Of a DNA stretch of 64,000 nt, positions 17,230 to 26,484 are shown in pieces. Below the pieces are notes generated by a model. It did not search any database. It worked only from the letters and a program-made list of their open reading frames with translations, and was not told where the DNA came from. The translations under genes and the position numbers were made by a program. The stretch is from Leptolyngbya sp. O-77. Its GTDB lineage: Bacteria > Cyanobacteriota > Cyanobacteriia > Elainellales > Elainellaceae. Position 1 is the stretch's first letter. The number at the start of each line of letters is the position of its first letter. The stretch lies in contig NZ_AP017367.1 of the NCBI RefSeq assembly GCF_001548395.1, forward strand, positions 3,261,001 through 3,325,000. Reading direction: 5' to 3'.

Positions 17230-17630
17230 GGCGTGTATTGCAGAATTGTGGGGGTTATCTTCAAAGATGCACTTTGACGCACTTTCAAAGGTGCATCTCT
17301 AACGATGCAATGTACGCTAGACCAAATCAGTTGGGTCTAACATTCTGGAACCAGAGAGTTTGAACCGAGTTTGAGCGGATGCAGGCTCTAGATTTCCTGA
17401 ACCTGTGTCATGAACAACCAGTAGGATTGCCCAGTAGGATTGCGAGTTTTGCAGTTGGGCTGTAACGAATCTCTAAGTCTAGTGTGCCCGGTTTCCCGGA
17501 GATGGCAACAGGGGCGATCGCCCTCCTCCACCCGAAATTTACAGAAGGCGATCGCCCTTGGGGACATTGCTTCACACATCCGGACTTCGCAAGTCAGGCA
17601 AACTGCTGAGCGCCAGACACAATTCTCAGA
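17230..17630. other. Spacer with a 13-bp tandem repeat
   Basis: No gene seen. CCAGTAGGATTGC is repeated in tandem at 17418-17430 and 17431-17443. Related GATGCA-containing words occur around 17265-17310. Confidence 0.5.
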
Positions 17631-19286
17631 TCACGGACGGGGCGATGGCCAGGGAATATTCGGATCTTGGGCCAGGTGGCGGGCAACGGCTGCGGCCCCT
17701 TCCTGATTTAAATGGCTGGGGTCGGCGAAGTATTGATTGCGCGTGGGCCACAGCAAGCTCAGGTCGCGGAACAGAAACCGCTGCTGGGTGGCGAGTTGCT
17801 GCATGTGCTGGCGAAACTGCTGTTCGCGGCGACGGCGCAGCGAGTCGAGATAATCTTGCGTCAGCGGCAGGCTGACAAACACCAGCGGAATCTGGCGATC
17901 GCGCATATAGCTGGCCAGCGCTACAGTCGCCTGAGTCTGGGAGCCGCTGAGCTGAAACGGCGTGTAGTTGCTGTCATATTGACCCGACACACGAGGAAAC
18001 TGGCGATAGTAAGTGGCGGGGTTGAACCGGGTGGCGATCGCCTCAAACCCATCCACCCGCAGACCCGAATTTGCCGGAATATCGGGCAGCACCACCATCG
18101 ATGTCACCCGGTTTGGCGCAGGCAGCGTGGGGTCTAAAAACGACAGGCACACGGGCGACTCCGCCAGCAGCGCATCCCCCGGAAACGCCCGCTGTGGATC
18201 TGTCAGATCAGGAACCATCTGCAACGGTGTCAGCGTGGACCGAAGATCCAAGAAAAAGTTCGCCGCGTCGGGATTCGACCAATCTACAGAGGAGGATAGA
18301 ACAGGCTCCGGGTGAGGCGTTTGACCTTTTTCTTCTTTGCGATCGCCCCCAGAAATTTGCCCCGTGACTTGCCCCGTGACTTGCTCCGTGACTTGCTCCG
18401 TGACTTGCTCCGTGACTTGCCCCGTGGTTGCAGCGGGCGATCGCGCGTCCGTGGGGGCGGGGGTCGATGCTTGCGCCGTTGCGCTAGGGGCCGCTGGGTT
18501 GCCCACAGGCTTTGCCAGTACTGGAATCGGCGGAATCTCCAGGCAAATTTCGGGCGGCTGCTCAGCGATCGCCTGCGACGCGGGCACAGGCTCCGGCGGA
18601 ATCGTTCGCACACGCGCCGCCAACTGGCGATAGCCTGCTGAAGATGCGATGCCGTTAAACGTCACGTCCGCCTTGGCGCTGTTAAACGCCCGCAGCCCGT
18701 CCGCCCAGATAATCAGCCGCGGCAGGCGGTCGGGCGGCAGCACTTGGCGGACTACCAGATCCATCACGCGAGCCGTCGCGCCGTTAATGCTGAAATTGTA
18801 AATTCGCAGGTTGGGGCGGCCCCGTTCTGCAAGCGCCTGCCGCAGCACCGCCGGGTCGATGCCCTGCAACGCCCGCGAACTGCCGATAATCAGCACATCG
18901 GGCGTGCCCTCGGTCATTACATAGTGCGAATAGAGCCGGATCTGGTGGTCGAGCCGCTGGCTGTTGAAGGAAGGGAAATTCGGTAAATACTGGGGCGAAT
19001 CGGGCAGCGGATCTGCCGAAGCGGGCGGCAGGCTTACTGTAGATAGCAGCGGCACCAGTGGCGGCAGGGGGGCGATCGCCTCCATCTCAAACGCCTCCAC
19101 AGGCAAAATCGGCATCGACCACAGCGGCACCACCAGCGCCGACCCCGCTGCCCAACCCAAGTGCCCTTTAACCGAGTGCAGCTTTATAAGCCGAATCAAG
19201 CCGTTTTTTAAGCTGCGATAGATGAAATTGCCAGCAATCATAGCGCTGTCACGTTCAGACGTGATTCTTCGCACCGCATTACTCAT
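17631..19286 (-). CDS. SGNH-like (DUF1574-type) protein
   Basis: A 551-residue protein with a hydrophobic N-terminal segment (residues 44-65), so probably membrane-anchored and exported. VLIIGSSRALQGIDP (about residue 131) resembles SGNH block I, and FADPSHLNQEGAAAV near the C-terminus resembles the Asp-x-x-His block V, so a GDSL/SGNH or AlgX-like esterase or acetyltransferase fold is likely. Between them lies a long Pro/Ala/Thr linker with five or six repeats of VTEQV/VTGQV, coded by a 15-bp repeat at about 18361-18425. The start may be ATG at 19286 or 19241. It is divergent from rplU. Acetylation or trimming of surface polysaccharide is a guess. Confidence 0.68.
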   Translation of the reverse strand: MSNAVRRITSERDSAMIAGNFIYRSLKNGLIRLIKLHSVKGHLGWAAGSALVVPLWSMPILPVEAFEMEAIAPLPPLVPLLSTVSLPPASADPLPDSPQYLPNFPSFNSQRLDHQIRLYSHYVMTEGTPDVLIIGSSRALQGIDPAVLRQALAERGRPNLRIYNFSINGATARVMDLVVRQVLPPDRLPRLIIWADGLRAFNSAKADVTFNGIASSAGYRQLAARVRTIPPEPVPASQAIAEQPPEICLEIPPIPVLAKPVGNPAAPSATAQASTPAPTDARSPAATTGQVTEQVTEQVTEQVTGQVTGQISGGDRKEEKGQTPHPEPVLSSSVDWSNPDAANFFLDLRSTLTPLQMVPDLTDPQRAFPGDALLAESPVCLSFLDPTLPAPNRVTSMVVLPDIPANSGLRVDGFEAIATRFNPATYYRQFPRVSGQYDSNYTPFQLSGSQTQATVALASYMRDRQIPLVFVSLPLTQDYLDSLRRRREQQFRQHMQQLATQQRFLFRDLSLLWPTRNQYFADPSHLNQEGAAAVARHLAQDPNIPWPSPRP

Positions 19287-19454
19287 TTACTATAGATCCC
19301 CTGGTGGAAACGAAAGCGAACTTGACACTTTGGCAGATTCTTGGCGAGAATGGTTAACTGTTGTTTATGCGCTCGGATCAGGTTCTAAACAGCACAAAGG
19401 ACATGGCTCAACGCCTTTCCCTAATGCGGCCTGTACGGCGATCGCTTTACGAAA

Positions 19455-19868
19455 ATGACCTACGCAATTGTCGAAACGAGTGGAACCCAACTGCGGGTAG
19501 AGCCGGGCCGGTTCTACGACGTGAACCGCCTGGATGTGGGCGAAAACGAAAAAGTCACCCTGGATCGGGTGCTGTTTGTTGAAAACGATGGCGAAATTTC
19601 GGTGGGTCAGCCTTTGGTGGCTGGGGCAACCGTCGAAGCGACTGTCATGCGCCATCTGCGGGCCCGCAAAATCATCGTCTACAAGATGCGCCCCAAAAAG
19701 AAAACCCGCAAGAAGCAAGGCCATCGCCAAGATCTGACCCGCCTGATGATCGACGCGATCAACTTGGGCGGCGCGACTCCGTCCGCTGCAAAGAAAACAG
19801 AAGTTGTTCAGGCGACTGAGCTGGTGGACACTGCCCCGGAACCTGCGGCAGACGACGCAGAAGCCTAG
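19455..19868 (+). CDS. rplU: 50S ribosomal protein L21
   Basis: A 137-residue L21. It begins YAIVETSGTQLRVEPGRFYDV and has the family's KIIVYKMRPKKKTRKKQGHRQ basic stretch, which contacts 23S rRNA. A C-terminal acidic/alanine tail of about 25 residues is typical of cyanobacterial L21. It is followed 81 bp later by rpmA, the usual pair, with a terminator after rpmA. Confidence 0.97.
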   Translation: MTYAIVETSGTQLRVEPGRFYDVNRLDVGENEKVTLDRVLFVENDGEISVGQPLVAGATVEATVMRHLRARKIIVYKMRPKKKTRKKQGHRQDLTRLMIDAINLGGATPSAAKKTEVVQATELVDTAPEPAADDAEA

Positions 19869-19949
19869 AGGGTAAGCTGGAGCGCAGTTTCTAGTTTTGA
19901 GACGTGAGTTTGTGGATTGAGTTTGTTGATTTAGAAAAGGGCAGGAATC

Positions 19950-20222
19950 ATGGCACACAAGAAAGGAACGGGCAGCACTCGCAACGGCCGCGACTCTAAT
20001 GCACAGCGCCTTGGCGTGAAGCGCTACGGCGGGCAAACCGTCACCGCAGGCAGCATCCTGGTGCGTCAGCGCGGCACCAAAGTTCACCCCGGCTTCAACG
20101 TTGGCATTGGCAGCGACGACACCCTATTTGCGCTGATTGATGGCGTGGTGACGTTTGAGCGCAAGGGCAAGAGCCGCAAGAAAGTGAGCGTGTATCCGGT
20201 GGCGGAAACCGCGTCTGCCTAG
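19950..20222 (+). CDS. rpmA: 50S ribosomal protein L27
   Basis: A 90-residue L27 with the conserved start MAHKKGTGSTRNGRDS and the RYGGQTVTAGSILVRQRGT core; the N-terminal tail reaches the peptidyl-transferase centre. No N-terminal extension needing cleavage is present. It is in tandem with rplU. Confidence 0.98.
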   Translation: MAHKKGTGSTRNGRDSNAQRLGVKRYGGQTVTAGSILVRQRGTKVHPGFNVGIGSDDTLFALIDGVVTFERKGKSRKKVSVYPVAETASA

Positions 20223-20300
20223 CTGAGAAGGGTTTGAGGAGCGGATGAGGCGATCGCGCCTCGTTTGTTTTCTTGCACTAACCTAACCAGCGTTAGTCTT

Positions 20301-20345
20301 AAAGCCTCTGAGGTAAAGCTTCGGCTCATTTCCTCAGAGGCTTTT
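20301..20345. terminator. Bidirectional terminator between rpmA and fabG
   Basis: AAAGCCTCTGAGG pairs perfectly with CCTCAGAGGCTTT, with TTTT after the plus-strand arm and A-rich sequence before it. It serves rpmA and, from the other side, the convergent fabG. Confidence 0.9.
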
Positions 20346-20387
20346 GAATTGCCGTCTAGCCCCTACTGTGGCCCTTCATCTCTCGCT

Positions 20388-21137
20388 CTAATCCATCACC
20401 ATTCCGCCGTCTACATTCAGCACTTGCCCAGTGATATAGGCGGCAGCGGGGTCAGCCGCGAGAAAGCGGGTTGCCCCAGCGACCTCTTCCGCCTGGCCAT
20501 AGCGACCCAGCGGAATGAACTTCAAAATATCTTCACTGTTTAGCCCGTGGGTCATGTCAGTGGCGATGAAGCCGGGGGCGATCGCATTCACGGTAATCCC
20601 ACGCGGGGCGAGTTCCTTGGCGACGCTCTTGGTAAAGCCAATCACGCCCGCTTTGGCCGCGCTGTAGTTTGACTGGCCGGGGTTGCCCATCAGCCCCACG
20701 ACCGAGCTAATGTTGACAATCCGCCCGGATTTTTGCTTCAGCATAATCTTGCTGGCGGCGCGGGTGCAGAGAAACACGCCCGTCAGGTTCAGGTCAATCA
20801 CGGCCTGCCAGTCTTCCGGCTTCATCCGCAGCAGCAGCGTGTCGCGGGTAATGCCCGCATTGTTCACCAGCACATCGACACGCCCCCACTTTTCCATCAC
20901 GGCAGCAAACAGCGTATCGACCTGATCCGCCTTCGACACATCGGCTTGCAGGGCGATCGCCTCGCCGCCCGCGCCCGCAATCTCCGCCACCACCGCATCC
21001 GCCGCCCCGCTGGAACTAGCATAGTTCACCGCGACCTTTGCGCCCTCTGCGGCCAGCGCCAGGGCGATCGCCCGCCCAATGCCCCGCGATGCACCCGTCA
21101 CAATGGCGACCTGTCCTGCTAACCGTTGTGTTGTCAT
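20388..21137 (-). CDS. fabG: 3-oxoacyl-ACP reductase FabG
   Basis: A 249-residue short-chain dehydrogenase. The cofactor loop TGASRGIGRA, the NNAG motif, the catalytic Ser of NISSVVG and the YSAAK Tyr-Lys pair are all intact. VNAIAPGFIATDMT and the C-terminal GQVLNVDGGMVMD fit FabG rather than other family members. It reduces 3-oxoacyl-ACP with NADPH in fatty-acid elongation, in the cytoplasm. Confidence 0.95.
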   Translation of the reverse strand: MTTQRLAGQVAIVTGASRGIGRAIALALAAEGAKVAVNYASSSGAADAVVAEIAGAGGEAIALQADVSKADQVDTLFAAVMEKWGRVDVLVNNAGITRDTLLLRMKPEDWQAVIDLNLTGVFLCTRAASKIMLKQKSGRIVNISSVVGLMGNPGQSNYSAAKAGVIGFTKSVAKELAPRGITVNAIAPGFIATDMTHGLNSEDILKFIPLGRYGQAEEVAGATRFLAADPAAAYITGQVLNVDGGMVMD

Positions 21138-21326
21138 AGCCGTTTCTCGAAAATCCAGAGTTCATCTTATCCCAATGCGAGTCCATGAATTTAGGAGAGT
21201 CGGTCAAGGGGGCAGGACTGGTGAGAAAACCCGCAGCGCCTTGCCAGAAAACCGCCCCTCGCGGCGAGAAATCCTCACTAGGATAGAGATAGCAGCCCCA
21301 AGCCCTACTCAACGGAGGATGCGACG

Positions 21327-21644
21327 ATGGCCGTTAAAAAAGCCTTTGGCAGTTTTCAAGAAATGATTGACCAGTCGGAAAAGCCCGTGCTGGTGGATTT
21401 TTATGCAACTTGGTGCGGCCCCTGCCAGATGATGGGCAAGATTCTGGAAGAGGTGAACGCCCAGATGAAGTCTAAGCTGCGGGTCGTGAAGATCAACACC
21501 GAGACGTATCCCGACCTGGCCTCAAAGTATCAGGTCTACGCGCTGCCGACGCTGGTGCTGTTTAAGCAGGGGCAGCCTGTGGATCGAATTGAGGGCGTGT
21601 TGACTGCGCCACAGCTCATGCAGCGCCTTTCCGCAAAGATTTAG
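21327..21644 (+). CDS. trxQ: Thioredoxin, y-type
   Basis: A 105-residue thioredoxin with the active site WCGPCQMM and cis-Pro in ALPTLVLF. The sequence resembles plant plastid TrxY (FYATWCGPCQ, VVKINTETYP, GVLTAPQLMQRL), whose cyanobacterial counterpart is called TrxQ. That group is linked to reduction of peroxiredoxins and other antioxidant targets. Its stop overlaps the convergent GT39 stop by 4 bp, which is unusually tight. Confidence 0.85.
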   Translation: MAVKKAFGSFQEMIDQSEKPVLVDFYATWCGPCQMMGKILEEVNAQMKSKLRVVKINTETYPDLASKYQVYALPTLVLFKQGQPVDRIEGVLTAPQLMQRLSAKI

Positions 21645-23362
21645 CCCTGGCAGCGCAGGTGGTGCAGCCGATAGCCGTCTTCGGTGCCGTCGTCGAGTAC
21701 GGTGCAGTTTTGCTGCGCTAGCTCCCGCAGCAGGGCAGGACGCTGGGAAATTTCGATATTCAGCAGCCAGAGATCCATCGGGCGGGGCTGGGTCGCCACA
21801 GCGCTGAGAAGACTGGGAGCGATATCGCTCCGCGAGGCTAGCGCCAACGCCGCTGTGGGTGGCTCCTGGTGCGCCAGCAGGAAGCGGGGTTCGGGCTGGT
21901 CTGGAAACTGCGATCGCCAGGCCCAGGCAACGCCCATCAGGCGGCCGGTTTGTCCGTGGGTGCGGTGGGCGATCGCCACTAGAACCGGAAAGCGGGTATT
22001 CTCCCGAATCCGCTGCGCCAGCAAGTCGGGCCGGTGCGTTTTTTGGAAGCCCAGGTTGGCCAGCACCGTAAGGCTGCCCAGCAGCCCCAGCAAGGCTACC
22101 AGAAGAATCACCCGCCGCTTCCCCCGTTGCCACAGGGCGGCGAGTCCTCCTGCAACCAGCACTATAACCGCTGGGTAAACCACAAACTGATAGCGAAATG
22201 CCACCGTCAGATCGCGCTGAAAGCCATAGGTGATCAGCAGAAACAGGGCGATCGCACTTAGCACCACGCCCCCCAGCGGCAGGACTGCATCGGGCGCATT
22301 CTGAGCCTGGAGCCGCAGGCCAGCGGTCAGCTTCGCAATCGTCCACAGCGCCAGCCCCACCAGCGCCAGCACCGAGGCATAAGCAATAACCTGCGACTTT
22401 GCCTGGACGGGCAGCAGATAAAGCATACTGACCAGTCCGCCGAGCAATTGTGCAATGGGCGCTAGCCATGCCAACCCAGCGCGATCGCGCCGCACAATCC
22501 ACCGGGTTAGCTCCGATTCCTGCGTGCCTTGCAGGGCTGGCAGCCACACCAACCCGCTGAGCAGCGTGCCCATGCCCACCGCCAGCACCCGCCCCCAGCC
22601 CGCCCCCAGGCGAAATTTGCCCTGGCGGAGTTGGTAGAGCGCCAGCCCTGCCAGCGTCATGGCTTCGGCGGCGAGGGCGATCGCCACAAAATAATGCGTC
22701 GCCAGACCCAGCCCGTTCACCAAAATCCACGCGCCGCAGAGCCAAAGCGCGGGCGCTTTCCCGGTTTGCAAAGCGCGAACGGTCGCCAGCAGGCAAGCTA
22801 GGGAGGCCATCACCCACAGCACGGGTAGCGTATAGTGCCGCGCCTCCTGCGCCAGATACACACCAAAAGGCGATACCGCCATCAGCAGAGCCGCCAGGTG
22901 TGCGGCGCGTCCATTGCGAAACGCCAGCCAGCCCAGCCCAAAGGCGGCGGGAATCGTCAGCGTGCCAAACAGAGCCGAGAGCGATCGCACGCCCCACAGC
23001 GACACGTAGCCCCCATCGGGCGAAAACAGCCGCAGCCAGAGGTGCGTCAGCACGAAATATAGCGGCGGATGGTTGCTCTCGCTGAGCAGGTTTTGCACCA
23101 CGTCGCCCGCGCCCGCGTTGGGGTTGGGCACCATCGGCTGCATCAGTTCCGCCAGGGAAATCACGCGATCCAGCGGCACCGTGCGAAAGCTGTTGCCCAG
23201 GCTAAAGACCATTGTGGAAAATTCATCGGTCCAGGGCGCTTTGTCGGTGAGGTGGGCAAACCGCAGCGCCAGCCCCAGCAGCGTCCACGCCAGCAGCCAG
23301 AGGAGCGATCGCCCTTCAGGGACAAGCTTGGCAGTCGAATTTGTGGAAAAGCGATCGGTCAC
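21641..23362 (-). CDS. Glycosyltransferase family 39-like membrane protein
   Basis: A 573-residue polytopic protein with about ten hydrophobic helices. The first extracytoplasmic loop has APWTDEFST, equivalent to the DE motif of PMT/ArnT-type glycosyltransferases, and SNHPPLYFVLTHLWLRLF follows as in that family. Such enzymes take sugars from polyprenyl-phosphate donors outside the membrane. The C-terminal 130 residues are soluble. The start overlaps the aminotransferase stop by 4 bp, so the two are probably an operon. Acceptor unknown. Confidence 0.85.
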   Translation of the reverse strand: MTDRFSTNSTAKLVPEGRSLLWLLAWTLLGLALRFAHLTDKAPWTDEFSTMVFSLGNSFRTVPLDRVISLAELMQPMVPNPNAGAGDVVQNLLSESNHPPLYFVLTHLWLRLFSPDGGYVSLWGVRSLSALFGTLTIPAAFGLGWLAFRNGRAAHLAALLMAVSPFGVYLAQEARHYTLPVLWVMASLACLLATVRALQTGKAPALWLCGAWILVNGLGLATHYFVAIALAAEAMTLAGLALYQLRQGKFRLGAGWGRVLAVGMGTLLSGLVWLPALQGTQESELTRWIVRRDRAGLAWLAPIAQLLGGLVSMLYLLPVQAKSQVIAYASVLALVGLALWTIAKLTAGLRLQAQNAPDAVLPLGGVVLSAIALFLLITYGFQRDLTVAFRYQFVVYPAVIVLVAGGLAALWQRGKRRVILLVALLGLLGSLTVLANLGFQKTHRPDLLAQRIRENTRFPVLVAIAHRTHGQTGRLMGVAWAWRSQFPDQPEPRFLLAHQEPPTAALALASRSDIAPSLLSAVATQPRPMDLWLLNIEISQRPALLRELAQQNCTVLDDGTEDGYRLHHLRCQG

Positions 23363-24552
23363 TGGGATTGGGCAAGCAACGGCGCAAGAACATCTGCCAA
23401 CCGATCATAGTCTGTGGGCGTGTTGTAAAGCTGTGCCGACAGGCGAATCAGCCGATTGAACCGGCCACGCCAGGGAATGATGGGAATCTCGATGGAAAAT
23501 TCTTCCGCCAGGGCTTGATAGAGCGCATCGGCATCGCCCGCTGGCAGCGGCAGCGTCGCCATCGAGCCGATCATCTCATCGGGACAGGGCAGCGCCAAAT
23601 TCAACCGCTGACTTAGGCGTTCCCTGGCCCACAGCGCCAGCGCCCGGTTTTGCGCCATTATATCTGCCCAGCCGCCGGGCAGCAGCGCGGCGAGATGCTG
23701 AATCGCTGCGCCCACGCAGAGAAACGGCGTGGGGTCGCCCGTGCCCGTCCAGTCAAATTCCAGATGAAAAAAAGAGCGATCGCGCCGGGGCGAGTTGGCT
23801 CCGTGGCTGATTGTCAATGGACGAATGCGATCGCGCCGATCTTCGCGCACATACAGAAAAGCCGCTCCCTTGGGCGCACATAGCCATTTGTGACAGTTGC
23901 CCGTGTAATAGGCCGCGCCCAGCTTGCCCAGATCCAGCGGAATCATGCCCGGAGCGTGGGCCCCGTCGATCAGCGTGTCGATGCCCTGATTGGCTAACGC
24001 CTGAATCAGCGGCGCAATCGGCAGCACCAGCGCCGTCTGGCTGGTCACATGGTCGATGAGTAAGAGCCGCGTCCGGTCGGTGACGCAGCCCAGCACGCTT
24101 TGCATCACCTCTTCTGGACTCACAAGCGGAAAGGGAATCTCCGCCACCACCACCCTTGCGCCGCTCTGCTGGGCGACAAAATCCAGCGCGTTGCGGGAGG
24201 CGTTGTATTCGTGGTCGGTGGTCAGCAGTTCGTCGCCAGGGCGCAACGAGAGCGATCGCAGTACGGTGTTGATGCCCGTCGTCGCGTTGGGCACGAAGGC
24301 CAGATCCGCAGGACTCGCGCCGACAAACGCCGCCAGCACCGCTCTCGACTCGTCTAGCAAGGGTTCGAGCGATCGCCCAAAAAACCGCACGGGCTGAGCC
24401 TCTAGCTGCCGCCGCAACTCCTGCTGTCGCTGCTGCACCGCCAGCAGACACGCACCAAAGGAGCCGTGGTTCAGGAATGTAAAAGCAGGGTCTAAACTCC
24501 AGAGCGATCGCCAGCCTTGACTCGACGCATCAACTACCGGAGAAGAGAGCAT
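23359..24552 (-). CDS. Class V aminotransferase-fold PLP enzyme (CefD-like)
   Basis: A 397-residue fold-type I PLP enzyme. FLNHGSFGACL opens the domain as in isopenicillin-N epimerase-like proteins; IDGAHAPGMIPLDL holds the PLP-binding Asp and His, and the Schiff-base Lys is in TGNCHKWLCAPKG. Family members include epimerases, cysteine desulfurase-like enzymes and ergothioneine C-S lyases; sequence does not settle which. It is followed with a 4-bp overlap by the GT39 gene and preceded by tRNA-Asn. Confidence 0.85.
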   Translation of the reverse strand: MLSSPVVDASSQGWRSLWSLDPAFTFLNHGSFGACLLAVQQRQQELRRQLEAQPVRFFGRSLEPLLDESRAVLAAFVGASPADLAFVPNATTGINTVLRSLSLRPGDELLTTDHEYNASRNALDFVAQQSGARVVVAEIPFPLVSPEEVMQSVLGCVTDRTRLLLIDHVTSQTALVLPIAPLIQALANQGIDTLIDGAHAPGMIPLDLGKLGAAYYTGNCHKWLCAPKGAAFLYVREDRRDRIRPLTISHGANSPRRDRSFFHLEFDWTGTGDPTPFLCVGAAIQHLAALLPGGWADIMAQNRALALWARERLSQRLNLALPCPDEMIGSMATLPLPAGDADALYQALAEEFSIEIPIIPWRGRFNRLIRLSAQLYNTPTDYDRLADVLAPLLAQSQ

Positions 24553-24570
24553 GGTGAAAAATTCTGAAAA

Positions 24571-24642
24571 CTCCCCAGGCTGGATTCGAACCAGCGACCA
24601 ATCGGTTAACAGCCGACCGCTCTACCACTGAGCTACTGAGGA
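24571..24642 (-). tRNA. tRNA-Asn (GUU)
   Basis: A 72-nt cloverleaf on the minus strand. The acceptor stem TCCTCAG pairs with CTGGGGA (one G-U), the anticodon loop CTGTTAA gives GUU, and GGTTCGAATCC forms the T arm. CCA is not encoded. Confidence 0.95.
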
Positions 24643-24810
24643 ACGCGAGTCTCATATTAACAGATCGAAACGGCCAGTTGGCAAGAGCGAACCGCAGTTT
24701 TTTTGAGATTTTTTTTGGAGCCGTTGGGAAGAAGGGAAAATGAAAAACGAAGAACGAAAAACGAAAAGAGAAGCGGGAGAGATGGAGGCTTGGGGTTGCT
24801 GAAAGCCACT

Positions 24811-25380
24811 TTAGGGCTGTTCAGGCTCTAACTCTCCAAACCGTAGTCGGGAGAGCTTTTCACGCGCCTGTGGGTCGAGGGAATTGGCTAGGAAGCGGCC
24901 GGGCGATCGCCCCTTGGTGAACTGTCGCTGCCGCACCCGCCGCTCTGCCGCCTCCACTTCCGACAGTAGCCGCTGCGCCGACATCAGTTCTGCGCCGTAG
25001 CCGATCACCGTTTGTTGCTGCGCCCGGTCAGAGGTGGCCACGATCAGCCGCTGCTCAAACTTCCGCAGATCGTTGCGAAAGCGCGAGCAGGCTAGTTCAA
25101 TGAAGGTATCTGCTGTTTGCTGAAAGTCGGTATAGCAGATGCAGAGATTTTCGGTAATCGTTTCCCGGCTGCCTGGTGTGTCCTGATATTGCGCGTCGAA
25201 CACGACCTGCGTGTTGTAGCCCTGAAAGGAACTGTAGCCCACCAGCGATTCCACCAGCCCGCGCCGCGCCTCTTCCAAACCCTGGCGATCGCGCAGTTGT
25301 CGCAGCACTTCCCAGGCTCCAATCACGTTGTAGCCATCGACGAGCAAAATTGCCTGAAACACGGGGCGGCGACGGGGCAT
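24811..25380 (-). CDS. NYN-domain protein, YacP-like predicted ribonuclease
   Basis: A 189-residue protein from the ATG at 25380; an upstream in-frame TTG (25413) would add 11 residues. ILLVDGYNVIGAW carries the first catalytic Asp of the NYN/PIN-like fold, VVFDAQYQD the second, and LIVATSDRAQQ the third acidic site. YacP (Rae1) in Bacillus cleaves mRNA on the ribosome; cyanobacterial homologues are widely conserved. It stands alone between tRNA-Asn and a divergent DUF3172 gene. Confidence 0.88.
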   Translation of the reverse strand: MPRRRPVFQAILLVDGYNVIGAWEVLRQLRDRQGLEEARRGLVESLVGYSSFQGYNTQVVFDAQYQDTPGSRETITENLCICYTDFQQTADTFIELACSRFRNDLRKFEQRLIVATSDRAQQQTVIGYGAELMSAQRLLSEVEAAERRVRQRQFTKGRSPGRFLANSLDPQAREKLSRLRFGELEPEQP

Positions 25381-25721
25381 GGCAGAGTGCGGAGTGAGAC
25401 AGTGGCGAACCAATGGCGAGCTAATTGCAAACCAACGGCAAACCAGAAAGCAGCGTTAAATCATTCCAAAGCCGTGATAGCTAGGTATTACCTCTTCTTA
25501 TATGATGCCCGGTTTTGTTGCAATTCGTAAACCGCTGCCGCTGTTCCCTGGAGGCTTGAGAATCTCGACTTGCCCCTTTCCCCCCTTTCCCCAACCCTGT
25601 TTTTCGATTCCTGCCCCCGTGCCTGTCGATTTCCCAAGCGAGGCACTAAACTGGATGAAAGGATTTGGCAAACCGCCAGTCCTGGCTTCTTTAGTCCTTG
25701 TGCTTTTCCAGATATTTCCCT
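25381..25721. other. Divergent promoter region, C-rich
   Basis: Lies between the NYN gene and the DUF3172 gene. Nothing coding is seen. There is a pyrimidine-rich stretch around 25570-25605. Confidence 0.4.
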
Positions 25722-26288
25722 ATGGCACGTAGACCCAAGGCACCCCAGCGTCCCCCTGCTTCCCGCTATATGGATGACGAACCCAAGCGATCGCCCCTCG
25801 GCTCAGCCATTAACTACGGCACGGCCATGCTGATGGCTGCCGTGTTGATTCTGGGCATCGGGCTTGGCATTGCCTTTAGCTCGACGGCAAACTTTGGCAC
25901 GGAGAACGTCGCCTCGCGGGAAGTGATTGACCGCAGCGCTCCCAATGCTGACATCTGCGTGCAATATGGAGCCAGCGCCATCACGATGGACATGCGGGCG
26001 TTTCTGACGCTGAACCCGTTTAGCGTGTATGTGTCGCGTCCGGTGATGCAACCTGGCTGCGTGTTGCGGAGTAGCAACTGGTCGATTTTGGAAAAGGCGA
26101 ACGTGGTGAACGCGCAGGAGGTCAACGAGTGCCGCCGCCGTTTGAACACCTTTGGCTTTACAGGTGACATCCAGAAAGGTGGGGAGAATGTGCGCGTCAC
26201 CTGCATTTACCAAAACGACTCGGCCCAAAACCTGTTCCTGGATCAGTCCGGACTCACCGGTACGCCGCGAGAAACCGATCGGTTCTAG
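25722..26288 (+). CDS. DUF3172-family membrane protein
   Basis: A 188-residue protein starting MARRPKAPQRPP; an upstream TTG at 25698 is a weaker start. One transmembrane helix (about residues 34-52, INYGTAMLMAAVLILGIGLGIAF) follows a basic cytoplasmic tail. The conserved body has four cysteines (ICVQYGA, PGCVLR, NECRRR, VTCIYQ) that could form two disulphides. This is a conserved cyanobacterial and plastid-lineage family of unknown function. A strong terminator follows. Confidence 0.85.
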   Translation: MARRPKAPQRPPASRYMDDEPKRSPLGSAINYGTAMLMAAVLILGIGLGIAFSSTANFGTENVASREVIDRSAPNADICVQYGASAITMDMRAFLTLNPFSVYVSRPVMQPGCVLRSSNWSILEKANVVNAQEVNECRRRLNTFGFTGDIQKGGENVRVTCIYQNDSAQNLFLDQSGLTGTPRETDRF

Positions 26289-26334
26289 GGTTCGGTTCTA
26301 AATACCCGACTTTTTAATTTCACGACAACTCTTG

Positions 26335-26361
26335 AGGCTGGCCGCTCGGCCAGCCTTTTTT
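26335..26361 (+). terminator. Rho-independent terminator after the DUF3172 gene
   Basis: AGGCTGGCC and GGCCAGCCT form a perfect 9-bp stem with a GCTC loop, followed by TTTTT. Confidence 0.93.
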
Positions 26362-26448
26362 GTGGCAGCATCCAGACTTTGTGGCAATTGAACGCGAGCG
26401 TCAAACCGACCAAAAACCCTGAAAGCCCCGGTCAAGCTAGCATTCAAG

Positions 26449-26484
26449 CCTAACCCCTAACCCCAACCCCTAACCCCCAACCCC
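26449..26484. repeat. Telomere-like CCCCTAA/CCCCAA tract after the amidase stop
   Basis: The plus strand reads CCTAACCCCTAACCCC and continues as runs of C4-5 separated by AA or TAA, up to the base before the amidase stop codon. In the amidase mRNA this becomes five G4-5 runs, which could fold into a G-quadruplex. Related tracts occur at 47297-47500 and 50563-50596. Confidence 0.9.

Noticed and set aside
21522..22997. A 491-codon open frame inside the GT39 gene, same strand, other frame
   Set aside because: Gly/Ala/Arg-rich translation with no motif; it is a GC-bias shadow of the membrane protein, whose helices and APWTDEFST motif are clear.
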